A DNA stretch of 64,000 bases from Desulfobulbaceae bacterium DB1 (lineage in GTDB: Bacteria > Desulfobacterota > Desulfobulbia > Desulfobulbales > SURF-16), in the NCBI GenBank assembly GCA_001914235.1, contig MQUF01000006.1:329234-393233 (forward strand). Direction: 5' to 3'. A program made the position numbers and the translations under genes. Positions within the stretch are counted from its first letter, which is position 1, and each line of letters starts with the position of its first letter. Under the pieces are notes generated by a model that was given only the letters and a program-made list of their open reading frames with translations, searched no databases and had not been told where the DNA came from. Below are positions 18,389 to 27,348 of the stretch, in pieces.

Positions 18389-19470
18389 AGACATTGGGCC
18401 AGACTTTTCACCAGCCGCTCATTTTCCGCCCCGGTGCCGACCGTTATGCGGATGAAATTCGGATATCCGTAAGCGCTCATGGGGCGGACGATAACCCCGG
18501 TGCGCAGCATCTTTTCATACAGCGCCTTGCAGTCAGACCCGACATCAACCAGGAAAAAATTCGTCTGGGTGGGGAAAACCCGGCAGCCGAGCTTTTCAAT
18601 CGCGGCGGAAAGCCAGGCAATGCCGTCATGGGTCATGGCGAGGGTTTTCCGGTAATGATCGTCATCCTCCAGACAGGCAAGCGCCGCCACCTGAGCCAGC
18701 TCATTGACATTAAAAGGCTGCCTGACCCGATGCAGATACATGGCGATCCCGGCGTCCATGATACCGTACCCGACCCGCAATCCGGCCAGACCATAGGCCT
18801 TGGAAAAGGTACGCAAACCAACCACCGGCACCGGATTATGGATATAACGGCGCACATCAAGCCGGACGGATTCATCGACAAAATCCACATACGCCTCATC
18901 GAGCACCACAATCACCGTTTCCGGCAGTTGCGCGAGAAACGCCTCAAACTTTTCCCTGCCAAAAACCGATCCGGTGGGATTATTGGGGTTGTCGAGAAAA
19001 ATCAACTTGGTCTTTGCGGTCACCCCGGCGACAATGGCATCAAGATCATGGGCCATATCCTTGAGCGGCAGCACGATATTCACCCCGCTTCGGGCCTGGA
19101 CCATGGTCTGGTAAACCAGAAAGGATGGATGACTTGTGATGACCTCGTCGCCCGCGCTGACAAAGGCCCCCACCAACAGCTCGATCACCTCATTGGAACC
19201 GTTGCCGAAAACAAGCTCGGACGGCTGTATCCGCAGCTTTTCGGCAAGGGCCGCGGCAAGATAATAGCAACTGCCGTCCGGGTAGCGGTGCAGATTGACC
19301 AGGTTCCGGCGAATGGCATCCAGGGCCTTGGGCGAAGGCCCCAGGGAGTTTTCATTGGAGGCCATTTTAATGGACCCGGTAATGCCGTATTCCCGCTCCA
19401 GTTCCTTCAGGGGCTTGCCGGGAGGATAAGGAATCAGTGTTTCAATATTTTTATTGACTGAAAGTTTCAT
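18370..19470 (-). CDS. hisC: Histidinol-phosphate aminotransferase
   Basis: PLP-dependent class I/II aminotransferase of histidine biosynthesis, converting imidazole acetol phosphate to histidinol phosphate. Visible features are IKMASNENSLGPSPKAL, NGSNEVIELL, DNPNNPTGSVF, DEAYVDF and the PLP lysine in RTFSKAYGLAGLRVGYG. The 366-residue length is normal. The C-terminal Ala-Thr-Lys and stop are encoded by palindromic repeat copy B, so the end of the protein may have been altered by its insertion. It is 27 bases downstream of gatA. Confidence 0.94.
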   Translation of the reverse strand: MKLSVNKNIETLIPYPPGKPLKELEREYGITGSIKMASNENSLGPSPKALDAIRRNLVNLHRYPDGSCYYLAAALAEKLRIQPSELVFGNGSNEVIELLVGAFVSAGDEVITSHPSFLVYQTMVQARSGVNIVLPLKDMAHDLDAIVAGVTAKTKLIFLDNPNNPTGSVFGREKFEAFLAQLPETVIVVLDEAYVDFVDESVRLDVRRYIHNPVPVVGLRTFSKAYGLAGLRVGYGIMDAGIAMYLHRVRQPFNVNELAQVAALACLEDDDHYRKTLAMTHDGIAWLSAAIEKLGCRVFPTQTNFFLVDVGSDCKALYEKMLRTGVIVRPMSAYGYPNFIRITVGTGAENERLVKSLAQCLGAATK

Positions 19471-19497
19471 TAGCGTGCGTCGGATGTTGAATGGATA

Positions 19498-20955
19498 TTA
19501 TAAAGTCGGTTTTTTACCGACCAGATCAAGCCGTTGCTCCAGGTTGTACGCCGCCCGCAGCAATTTTTCCTCGGCAAAATGAGCCGCCTGCATCTGCAGG
19601 CCGATCGGCAGCCCCGCCCGGCTCATGCCGCAGGGCACCGAAAGGCCGGGAATTCCGGCCAGGTTGGCCGGGATGGTCAACACATCGGAAAGATACATGC
19701 TGAGAGGATCATGGCTCTTTTCACCGATTTTCCAGGCCGGGGTGGGCGTTACCGGCGAGACCAGCACATCGCAGAGGGAAAAGGCCTTTCCGTAGTCCTC
19801 GACAATCAGGGTACGGACCTGGGAGGCCTTCTTGTAATAGGCGTCATAATAGCCGGAGGAAAGGGCATAGGTCCCCATGATAATCCGCCGCTTCACTTCA
19901 TCGCCGAAGCCCCGGGACCTGCTCTTCTTGTACATCTCAATCAGCAGATCAGCCTCCATGTCGCGGAGGCCGTACCTGACGCCGTCATACCGGGCCAGAT
20001 TGGAACTTGCTTCCGCCGGGGCAATGATATAATAGGCGGCAACCCCATATTCGGTATGGGGAAGCGAGACATCGGCAACTTCGGCGCCGGCCTCCCGCAG
20101 TTTGGCCAGAGCCCCGTGCACCGACTTCTCCACCTCCGGATCAAGCCCCTCGCCGAAATATTCCCGCGGGATGCCGATGGTCATTCCGCGCAGACCATCC
20201 GTGAGGGCGGCGCAGTAATCAGGCACCGGCCGGTTCACCGAGGTCGAATCACTTCCATCATAGCCGCTGATGGCGTTCAGCATCAGGGCGCAGTCCCGTA
20301 CATCCTTGGTCAAGGGGCCGATCTGGTCCAGGGAAGAGGCATAAGCAAGCAAACCGAAACGGGAAACGCGACCATAGGTGGGCTTTAAGCCGACCACACC
20401 GCAATGCGATGCCGGCTGCCGGATGGAGCCGCCCGTATCCGAGCCAAGGGAGGCAATGCACTCATCGGCCGCTACCGCCGCCGCGGAACCGCCGCTTGAC
20501 CCACCGCAGATAAAATCAGCCTTCCAGGGATTTGCCGGCACCCCAAAGGCGCAATTTTCATTGGCCGAACCCATGGCGAATTCATCCATGCTGGTCTTGC
20601 CGATAATCACCGCCCCCGCCTCTTCCAGCTTGTTGATAACCGTGGCATTATAGGGTGGGATAAATGTCTCGAGAATTTTGGAACCGGCGGTGGTGCGCAG
20701 ACCCTTGGTGCAGATAACATCCTTGATGGAAAGAGGAATGCCGCACAGCGGGCCGCCTTGGCCCCGATCAAGTCTTTTGCCGGCCTCATCCGCCTGTTGC
20801 AAGGCTTTTTCCCTGTTCAAGCTGATATAAGCGCCAACCCGCCCCTCCACCTGCTCAATACGGTCAAAGACCGCCTGTGTCGCATGGAGGGGCGATGTTT
20901 CCTTGCGGGTAAAAAGTTGGTGTAATTCATGTATGGTCAAAGCATGTAAATCCAT
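19498..20955 (-). CDS. gatA: Asp-tRNA(Asn)/Glu-tRNA(Gln) amidotransferase subunit A
   Basis: The amidase subunit of GatCAB, which makes Gln-tRNA(Gln) and/or Asn-tRNA(Asn) by transamidation. It has the amidase signature with catalytic Ser-cisSer-Lys: [34 protein letters not shown] and [20 protein letters not shown]. The correct start is ATG 20955, with AGGTGAGGAATAT upstream, giving 485 residues; the frame runs on upstream through gatC in a different frame. gatC precedes it. gatB is not in this window. Confidence 0.95.
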   Translation of the reverse strand: MDLHALTIHELHQLFTRKETSPLHATQAVFDRIEQVEGRVGAYISLNREKALQQADEAGKRLDRGQGGPLCGIPLSIKDVICTKGLRTTAGSKILETFIPPYNATVINKLEEAGAVIIGKTSMDEFAMGSANENCAFGVPANPWKADFICGGSSGGSAAAVAADECIASLGSDTGGSIRQPASHCGVVGLKPTYGRVSRFGLLAYASSLDQIGPLTKDVRDCALMLNAISGYDGSDSTSVNRPVPDYCAALTDGLRGMTIGIPREYFGEGLDPEVEKSVHGALAKLREAGAEVADVSLPHTEYGVAAYYIIAPAEASSNLARYDGVRYGLRDMEADLLIEMYKKSRSRGFGDEVKRRIIMGTYALSSGYYDAYYKKASQVRTLIVEDYGKAFSLCDVLVSPVTPTPAWKIGEKSHDPLSMYLSDVLTIPANLAGIPGLSVPCGMSRAGLPIGLQMQAAHFAEEKLLRAAYNLEQRLDLVGKKPTL

Positions 20956-21064
20956 ATATTCCTCACCTGACAACAGAGGTGTTCTCCTTGGTCGGAAAAC
21001 AAAATCTGGAAACCGGCGAGGTGCCGTATTTCCAGATATATTTTGTAAACCGGGTTCTCTTTTC

Positions 21065-21349
21065 TTAAATGACCCTGGGGACGACAAAGGCCTCGCCGTT
21101 CTGGCGCGGTCCGTTGGCCAAGGCCTCCTGCCGGGGCAGAGAGGGATGCACCACATCATCCCGGAAGGCATTATGCACGGCCAGGGCGTGGGTTGTCGGC
21201 GTCACGTCCGTGGTGTCGATTTCATTGAGCTTGGCAACGTAGCCGAGTATCCGGTCAAGCTGGCCGGTTATTGCTTCAACTTCCTGCTCCGAGAGATCAA
21301 GCCGGGCCAGATGGGCCACCTTGGCAACTTCTTCCTTGGAAATATTCAT
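21065..21349 (-). CDS. gatC: Asp-tRNA(Asn)/Glu-tRNA(Gln) amidotransferase subunit C
   Basis: The small 94-residue GatC subunit that wraps around and stabilises GatA. The typical start is [21 protein letters not shown], and the C-terminal [23 protein letters not shown] is also characteristic. It lies directly upstream of gatA and 15 bases downstream of the HD-GYP regulator. Confidence 0.93.
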   Translation of the reverse strand: MNISKEEVAKVAHLARLDLSEQEVEAITGQLDRILGYVAKLNEIDTTDVTPTTHALAVHNAFRDDVVHPSLPRQEALANGPRQNGEAFVVPRVI

Positions 21350-21364
21350 ATTTTTGCACGCAAT

Positions 21365-22447
21365 CTAATCAAATTTTCTTTGGGAAAGGATATCGGCAAA
21401 AGCCTCCACCACCACGGGGTCAAACTGCCTCCGGCAATGATCCCGCAGCTCCTTGACCCCCTCCGCCATGGTCATGTTGACCTTGTAACTGCGCTTGGAG
21501 GTCATGGCGTCAAAGCTGTCGGCCGCCGTGACAATCTTGGTCAGCAAATTAATTTCATCTCCTCGCAGCCCATCCGGATAGCCCCTGCCGTCAAGGCGCT
21601 CATGATGATGCCTGACGATCTCACCTTCCCTTTCGAGAAAGTTCAGCGGCTTGATGATGTTTTCCCCGATTTCCGGATGTTTCTTGACCAGCAGCCACTC
21701 CTCGTCGGTCAAAGGGCCCGCTTTCTGGATGCAGCTGACATCAATGACAAGTTTGCCGATATCGTGCAGCTGGCAGGCACGGTTCAACACATCAATTTCC
21801 CCTTTGGGCAGCCCCATGGCCTTGCCGATCAATTTGGAGTACTCGGTAACCCGTTTGGTATGTCCTGCCGTGTACTGATCTTTCTCCTCAAGGGCGGTGT
21901 TCAAGGTAATAATGGTGTTGACCGACGATATTTCAAGATGGTGACTGTATTTTTTCAGCAACAGATTCTTTTCCGCCAGTTCCTTTGTTTTCTTTTTGAC
22001 TTCACTTTCCAGATTCTGCTTATAGGTTTTCTCCCGGCGAAGAAACATTCGTTTTTCAACGGCCCGCCGAATTTTGACATCAAATAGGTCAAGATCCTCG
22101 ATTGGTTTGGGGATAAAGTCATAGGCGCCGAGGTTAATCGCCTTCACCGCATACTCCATGGATCCCGCCCCGGTGAGAAAAAGCACCGGGATATCCAGTT
22201 TTCGTTTATTAAGCGCCTGAATGGTCTCAAAGCCGTTCAGGCCGGGCATATTGATATCCAGAAGGATGGCGTCTATTTCATCCGTTACCGCGTCAAGGGC
22301 GGCGCGGCCGTCTTCAACGGCTAAAACCTGATAGCCGAAAAGTTCAAGAATTTTCATGACCGCATCCCGAACCAATGGATCGTCGTCAGCCATGAGAATT
22401 TTTGTCTGGGTCAGCGATGAATTATGAAGCCGCGCCGATAATACCAA
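21365..22447 (-). CDS. Response regulator with HD-GYP domain
   Basis: A 360-residue protein with an N-terminal receiver domain (ILMADDDPLVRDAV, phosphoacceptor in AILLDINMPGLNG) and a C-terminal HD-GYP phosphodiesterase-type domain (CQLHDIGKLVID, HHERLDGRGYPDGLRGDEI). HD-GYP domains typically degrade cyclic di-GMP. A coiled-coil-like helix around residues 130-165 links the two. The start is TTG 22447, supported by GAGGGG eight bases upstream, with no in-frame ATG before the receiver. No cognate kinase gene is adjacent. Confidence 0.9.
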   Translation of the reverse strand: MVLSARLHNSSLTQTKILMADDDPLVRDAVMKILELFGYQVLAVEDGRAALDAVTDEIDAILLDINMPGLNGFETIQALNKRKLDIPVLFLTGAGSMEYAVKAINLGAYDFIPKPIEDLDLFDVKIRRAVEKRMFLRREKTYKQNLESEVKKKTKELAEKNLLLKKYSHHLEISSVNTIITLNTALEEKDQYTAGHTKRVTEYSKLIGKAMGLPKGEIDVLNRACQLHDIGKLVIDVSCIQKAGPLTDEEWLLVKKHPEIGENIIKPLNFLEREGEIVRHHHERLDGRGYPDGLRGDEINLLTKIVTAADSFDAMTSKRSYKVNMTMAEGVKELRDHCRRQFDPVVVEAFADILSQRKFD

Positions 22448-22522
22448 AAAATTTCCCCTCGAAAGTACACGTCAATAATGCATGAAAACAGGCGTGAAAA
22501 AACAGAGCACACCGCAGCCACT

Positions 22523-23566
22523 CTACAGGGTCCAAAAGGTTTTTGCAATTTTTTGTGCATTCTCCAGGGAGGGAACAGGCGCCGTGGTCCGACGCAACAA
22601 ACGGAACTTTTCGTCCCCGAGAAATCGTTTGCCGGTCATTTCGGCAAGCACTGCCAGCACCCCATCGCGCTGCCCGGCAACATTGTAGCCGCCTTCCAGG
22701 GTGACAAGCAATCTGCCGCGGCAGAGTTCATCCGCCAAATCCAGCAGGACACGGGCCATATAGGCAAAACCGTCAATCGTCACCTTCATGGTGCCCAGCG
22801 GATCGGCCTTGTAGATATCAAATCCGGCGGAGACCAGTATCATTTCCGGCTGATAGGCCCGGGCCAAAGGGACAAGCAGCGTATTGAAGATTTGAGCGAA
22901 CTCTTCATCACCCTGGCCGCCGGGCAACGGCACATTGACGGTATACCCTTCCCCCTTCCCTTCGCCCGTTTCCAGCAGGGAGCCTGTTCCCGGGTAATAG
23001 GGATACTGGTGGGTGGAAAAATAAAGAACCTCGTCCGTAGTGTAAAAGCTGTGCTGGGTCCCGTTCCCGTGATGCAGGTCCCAGTCGACGATCAGCACCC
23101 GCTTCATCGCCAGATTCCGGATGGCATAGCGGGCGGCAATCGCCACATTATTAAAAAGGCAGAAGCCCTTGCCGTATCCCTTTTCCGCATGATGCCCCGG
23201 TGGACGGACCAGGGCGAAACAATTGTCCACCTCACCGGCCGCAACCAGCCGCGTCCCTTCAACCACCGCCCCGACTGCCAGGCAGGCCGCATCATAGGAT
23301 TTAGGCGAGGTGGTGGTGTCCGGATCAAGCAGGTCAAATCGTTTGCCGGCCGTTGCCGCTACCCTGGCAATATGCTCATCGCTGTGGTTGAGGCCGATGA
23401 TGTCATGATCAGCCGCCTGAAAATCAGGAAACTGGAAATTGTCTCTGATGCCTGGTTTTTCGAGCTGTTCATAGATAACGCGCAACCTTTCCGGTGACTC
23501 AACATGGTCATTGCCCGGTTGATGCTCCAAAAAAAGGTCGTTTTTCATGATCGCGGTTTTTCGCAT
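22523..23566 (-). CDS. Histone deacetylase-like (AcuC/HDAC family) zinc hydrolase
   Basis: A 347-residue arginase-deacetylase fold enzyme. The metal and catalytic residues are in place: RPPGHHAEKGYG, DWDLHHGNGTQ, SAGFDIYKADPLG and EGGYN. Bacterial members deacetylate proteins, polyamines or acetoin-related substrates, so the substrate cannot be told from sequence. The start has GAGGG upstream. It is the last gene of the run rnr-trmJ-folate cyclo-ligase-HDAC, with short gaps. Confidence 0.9.
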   Translation of the reverse strand: MRKTAIMKNDLFLEHQPGNDHVESPERLRVIYEQLEKPGIRDNFQFPDFQAADHDIIGLNHSDEHIARVAATAGKRFDLLDPDTTTSPKSYDAACLAVGAVVEGTRLVAAGEVDNCFALVRPPGHHAEKGYGKGFCLFNNVAIAARYAIRNLAMKRVLIVDWDLHHGNGTQHSFYTTDEVLYFSTHQYPYYPGTGSLLETGEGKGEGYTVNVPLPGGQGDEEFAQIFNTLLVPLARAYQPEMILVSAGFDIYKADPLGTMKVTIDGFAYMARVLLDLADELCRGRLLVTLEGGYNVAGQRDGVLAVLAEMTGKRFLGDEKFRLLRRTTAPVPSLENAQKIAKTFWTL

Positions 23567-23577
23567 AATTTCCCTCG

Positions 23578-24159
23578 TTATTCCGCTGTTTTTCGTATTT
23601 CTTTTTCCGTGACCAGATAATGCAGGTGCTGGTCATGGGGCAGAAGCGGCAACGCTTCCACCACCTGCGCTTCAAAGGCAAGACCGATACGGGTTGCCCG
23701 GCACGCTTCGGCCGCCAGAAAACGGTCGTAATAGCCTCCCCCGTAACCAAGCCGGCCGCCCCGGCCATCAAAAACGGAGCCCGGCACCAGAACCACGTCA
23801 ATCTCAGCCGGATCAACAGGGTGAAGCCTGGCCGGATCAGGTTCGGGGATGCCGCAATAGCCCGGCTGCAAATCCCGCAAGGGATCACTGATCTGATAGG
23901 GTACCAGCCGCCGCTCCGCGACCATGGTCAAGGGCGCGCAGACCGCAATTTTTCGTTGCCGGAGCATTGCAAAAAGAGGAAACGTTGCAACCTCACTGCG
24001 GAAATTGACATAAACCATGATCAAGGCAGCCCGCCGGACAGCATCCATGGTCAGCAGTTTTTCATGGATACTCCTGCTTTTTTCCTCTCTGAGCAGGGGA
24101 TCAAGCGCCTCGCGCAGGCCCAGTATTTTCCGGCGTAAATCCTTTCGCTCTTCGGTCAT
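23578..24159 (-). CDS. 5-formyltetrahydrofolate cyclo-ligase
   Basis: Converts 5-formyltetrahydrofolate to 5,10-methenyltetrahydrofolate using ATP. The diagnostic C-terminal motif PGSVFDGRGGRLGYGGGYYDR is present apart from its exact ends, as is an N-terminal DLRRKILGLREAL. The start ATG 24159 lies eight bases after the trmJ stop and gives 193 residues, the usual length; a longer reading frame would overlap trmJ. In several phyla this gene neighbours 6S RNA, but there is no room for one here. Confidence 0.92.
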   Translation of the reverse strand: MTEERKDLRRKILGLREALDPLLREEKSRSIHEKLLTMDAVRRAALIMVYVNFRSEVATFPLFAMLRQRKIAVCAPLTMVAERRLVPYQISDPLRDLQPGYCGIPEPDPARLHPVDPAEIDVVLVPGSVFDGRGGRLGYGGGYYDRFLAAEACRATRIGLAFEAQVVEALPLLPHDQHLHYLVTEKEIRKTAE

Positions 24160-24167
24160 TATCTTTT

Positions 24168-24968
24168 TCACTTCCGTTTTTCGCCAAACGCGACAACCTG
24201 ACGGCAAAATCCGCCGACAAACTTCACATCCCGGGCCCGCAGTCCGATCCGGCCGAGAAAATGGCGGATATTGCGCATCCAGTAGGCATAATCGGAATCT
24301 TTCAAAAAATTCATGGCCCGCAGCGCTTCTTCGACAAGCGCGTACATGGCCTCCATTTCATGGTTGTTGGCCAGTTTGGCTACGGGAGCAGGCTTTCGGT
24401 CATTGTGCAGCTGCAGAACTCCGCTGTAAAGCTCATAGGAAAGAAGGGCAACCGCCTGGGCCAGATTGAGGGAGGAAAAATCCGCCGTGGGTATCGTGGT
24501 GACACTGTTGCAAAATTTCAGATCATCATTGGTCAAGCCCCGGTCTTCCGGACCGAAAACCAGCGCCACCCGGTTGTTTTCAAGTTTCGGCACCAGATCC
24601 GCCATGACCTTTTCCGGGTTTGCCTGGGAATGGCGCTGCCGCCCCTGCCTGGCGCTGGTGCCGACAACCCAGTGAAAGGAGGAAAGCGCCTCGTCAAGAC
24701 GGGGGAAAATCTGCAAGGAATCGATCAGATGGCCGGCGTGATGAGTGGCCATTTTCCGCATTCTTTCCTGGTCCGGCATTTCATCCCGCACCAGAATGAT
24801 CCGGCTGATTCCCATGTTGCAGGCCACCCGGGCCGCGGCGCCGATGTTTTCCGGATAACTGGTCTGCACAAGGACAATAGCGGCGTTCGACAATAATTGC
24901 CCGCGAAAATCAATATCACCGGATGGCCCTGTTGGCTGCGGCGGCATCTTTTCTTTTACATGCTGCAT
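24168..24968 (-). CDS. trmJ: SPOUT tRNA/rRNA 2'-O-methyltransferase, TrmJ-like
   Basis: A 266-residue SpoU-type methyltransferase. The trefoil-knot motifs are clear: VLVQTSYPENIGAAARVACN, VFGPEDRGLTNDDL and SLNLAQAVALLSYEL. The family methylates the ribose at position 32 of tRNAs, although rRNA targets are possible for close relatives. It starts nine bases after the rnr stop and continues into the folate cyclo-ligase gene, so an RNA-maturation and C1 operon is likely. Confidence 0.88.
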   Translation of the reverse strand: MQHVKEKMPPQPTGPSGDIDFRGQLLSNAAIVLVQTSYPENIGAAARVACNMGISRIILVRDEMPDQERMRKMATHHAGHLIDSLQIFPRLDEALSSFHWVVGTSARQGRQRHSQANPEKVMADLVPKLENNRVALVFGPEDRGLTNDDLKFCNSVTTIPTADFSSLNLAQAVALLSYELYSGVLQLHNDRKPAPVAKLANNHEMEAMYALVEEALRAMNFLKDSDYAYWMRNIRHFLGRIGLRARDVKFVGGFCRQVVAFGEKRK

Positions 24969-24977
24969 GGATGGCGA

Positions 24978-27224
24978 TCAGACCGGCATTTCGGCCCGAT
25001 CCTCCAGGACGAAATTGATCCGCCGCGACCTTTTATCAACGCTGACCAGCCGGACCATGACCTCGTCTCCCATCTGGAAGGTCTTTCCGCTCCTCATGCC
25101 CACCAGCATATGGCGCTTTTCATGAAATTCATATCCGTCAGCGGGCAGGTCGGCAATCGCCACCCCGCCGCTGATCATGGTTTCGGTCAATTCAACAAAG
25201 AGACCAAAGGAGGTTATGCCGGAAACAATTGCGGCAAAGCTCTCGCCGACCTTCTTTTCCATATACCGCACCTTAAGCCGGTCAAGCATCTCCCGTTCCG
25301 CATCCACCGCCACCCGCTCCCTTTTCGACAGAAACTCGCCCGCCTCATCGAGGTTGACGGGCAAACGGCTGTGCTTGTCATCCTGCCAGAGAAGCTGCTT
25401 CAGGGCGCGGTGGACCATGAGATCAGGATAACGGCGGATGGGGGAGGTAAAATGGGTGTAAAAGGATGCGGCCAGGCCGAAATGGCCGATATTTTCCGGC
25501 GAGTAACGCGCCTGCTGCATGACCCGCAAAATCAGGTTGCTGACAAGATATTGCCGGGAGGTGCCCTTGGTTTGCGCGATCAGCCGATTAAACCATTTTG
25601 AGTCAAAGTTGTCACGCCCCACCTCGTAACCCATGGATTGCATGAATTCGGCGAACTCGGCAACCTTCAGCGGATCAGGGCTTTGATGAATGCGGTAAAT
25701 GGCGGCAAAATGGCGATTGGCGAATGTTTCCGCCACCGCCTCGTTTGCCGCCAGCATAAACTCCTCAATGATCTTGTGGGCCAGGTTCCGTTCCCGCACG
25801 CTGATGGAGGAAATCGTATCATCACTGCCGATTTCAACAAACGGTTCAGGAATTTCAAAACCCATGCTGCCGCGGGCAATCCGCTGGTTTTCCAGTTCCA
25901 TGCCAAGCTCGGCCATCCATTTCAAGGGGGTCAGCAGGGGCTTGTACCGGGCCCGGACAGCGGGATCTTTATCCACCAGAATCTGCCGCACCAGGGTATA
26001 GGTCAGCCGGTACTGACTGCAGATGACACTTTTGGCGAAACGAACCGCCAGTCGCCTGCCGCTTCGGTCGAAATCAAGGATTGCGGTAAAGGCATAACGG
26101 TCGACATGGGGATTCAAACTGCAGAGGTTGTTCGACAATCTCTCAGGCAGCATGGGCACGACCCCGGTGGGAAAATAGACACTGGTGCCGCGATCCCAGG
26201 CATCCTGGTCAAGGGGCGTCCCCGGCCTGACATAGTGACTGACATCGGCGATGGAAACATACAATCGATAACCTTTTTTCGTTTTTTCGACCGAAACGGC
26301 GTCATCAAAATCACGGGCGGTTTCGCCGTCAATGGTGACATGGCAGATCCGGCGCAGATCAGTGCGGTCGGCGGTGACTTCCACCCGGTCGGGGAAGCCC
26401 TCCGCCTCGGCAATGCTTTTTTCCTGAAAAACATCGGGCAGATCAAATTTGCGAATCACCATTTTCATCTGCACCAAAGAGGAATCGGGGTCACCCAGAA
26501 TCTCGATAACGGCGCCGCTGGCCGGACTGCCGTCCGAACCGAAATCACTGATCTCAACCAGCACCGCATCGCCGTTTTCCGCCCCGCCCGCTTTTTCCTG
26601 CTCGATGGTGATGGTAAACGGATAGCGCTCGTCTTCCGGGGTGACATAGCCTTTTGCCCCGCGCACGGAATAAACGCCGACAATCTGTTTTGCCCCCCGG
26701 ACCAGCACGGTGACAACCCGACCATCAAAACGATCGCGCCGGCTGCCGGTGACCTGCACCAGGACGCGATCGCCGTGCAGAGCGGTGCCCAGGTCGCGCG
26801 GCGGGATGAAAATATCCTTTGCCCCGGAAACGGAGGTTGAGGCATTAACCGGCGCGGCAAAGGCAAAGCCGCGGGGATGAACGGAAAGCGTTGTTTCCAC
26901 GAAATGGCGGGAATCCAGTTGATAGTGCTTTTTGCCCAGCTTTTTAACAAGCTGCCGCACTGTCAGATCCTCAAGCAAGGCCTCAATCTCCTTGCGCTGT
27001 CCGCGATTTTCCGCCAGCTCGGCAATAATATCCTTGATATCAACCCTGTCGCCATGGGAATGCAACACGCCGACAACGGCATCCTCCATCACGTCGCGCA
27101 CTTTTGTTTTTCGCCCCTCACGCACCGGTTCATACCTGCGGGGCGGGTGATTTTTCCTGCTCTGCCTGCTTTTCCGGTTCTGGGCGAAACCTGATTTTTT
27201 CCCTGCGGTTCTTCTCGGCGCCAT
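24978..27224 (-). CDS. rnr: Ribonuclease R
   Basis: A 748-residue 3'-5' exoribonuclease of the RNase II/R family, which degrades structured RNA. It has an N-terminal basic, winged-helix-like region, cold-shock domains, the RNB catalytic core (TIDGETARDFDDAVSVE, IADVSHYVRPGTPLDQDAW, GVVPMLPERLSNNLCSL) and a C-terminal S1 domain (GITSFGLFVELTETMI). A GGAG precedes the ATG. It starts an operon with trmJ and is divergent from the RSH gene. Confidence 0.95.
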   Translation of the reverse strand: MAPRRTAGKKSGFAQNRKSRQSRKNHPPRRYEPVREGRKTKVRDVMEDAVVGVLHSHGDRVDIKDIIAELAENRGQRKEIEALLEDLTVRQLVKKLGKKHYQLDSRHFVETTLSVHPRGFAFAAPVNASTSVSGAKDIFIPPRDLGTALHGDRVLVQVTGSRRDRFDGRVVTVLVRGAKQIVGVYSVRGAKGYVTPEDERYPFTITIEQEKAGGAENGDAVLVEISDFGSDGSPASGAVIEILGDPDSSLVQMKMVIRKFDLPDVFQEKSIAEAEGFPDRVEVTADRTDLRRICHVTIDGETARDFDDAVSVEKTKKGYRLYVSIADVSHYVRPGTPLDQDAWDRGTSVYFPTGVVPMLPERLSNNLCSLNPHVDRYAFTAILDFDRSGRRLAVRFAKSVICSQYRLTYTLVRQILVDKDPAVRARYKPLLTPLKWMAELGMELENQRIARGSMGFEIPEPFVEIGSDDTISSISVRERNLAHKIIEEFMLAANEAVAETFANRHFAAIYRIHQSPDPLKVAEFAEFMQSMGYEVGRDNFDSKWFNRLIAQTKGTSRQYLVSNLILRVMQQARYSPENIGHFGLAASFYTHFTSPIRRYPDLMVHRALKQLLWQDDKHSRLPVNLDEAGEFLSKRERVAVDAEREMLDRLKVRYMEKKVGESFAAIVSGITSFGLFVELTETMISGGVAIADLPADGYEFHEKRHMLVGMRSGKTFQMGDEVMVRLVSVDKRSRRINFVLEDRAEMPV

Positions 27225-27348
27225 GTTCTCTCCAAAATATCCGTTTTCCCGCTTTTCTTTTTTATGTTATTATCTTAATAATAAGAAGCGGTTACAAAAT
27301 CACTTCCAAAACCTTACCACTTTAGCCGGCAAATCTAAAATCTTTTCT

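Noticed and set aside
18394-19461. 355-codon plus-strand open frame opposite hisC
   Set aside because: It mirrors hisC exactly and has no independent support.
20903-22087. 394-codon plus-strand open frame opposite gatC and the HD-GYP gene
   Set aside because: Antisense to two genes with clear domains; no ribosome-binding site or recognisable motif.
23567-24159. 6S RNA beside the folate cyclo-ligase gene
   Set aside because: The gene is packed between trmJ and the HDAC-like gene with gaps of only about ten bases, leaving no room for the RNA.
25638-26840. 400-codon plus-strand open frame opposite rnr
   Set aside because: It is antisense to a perfectly conserved RNase R gene and its translation resembles no protein; long antisense frames are expected at this GC content.
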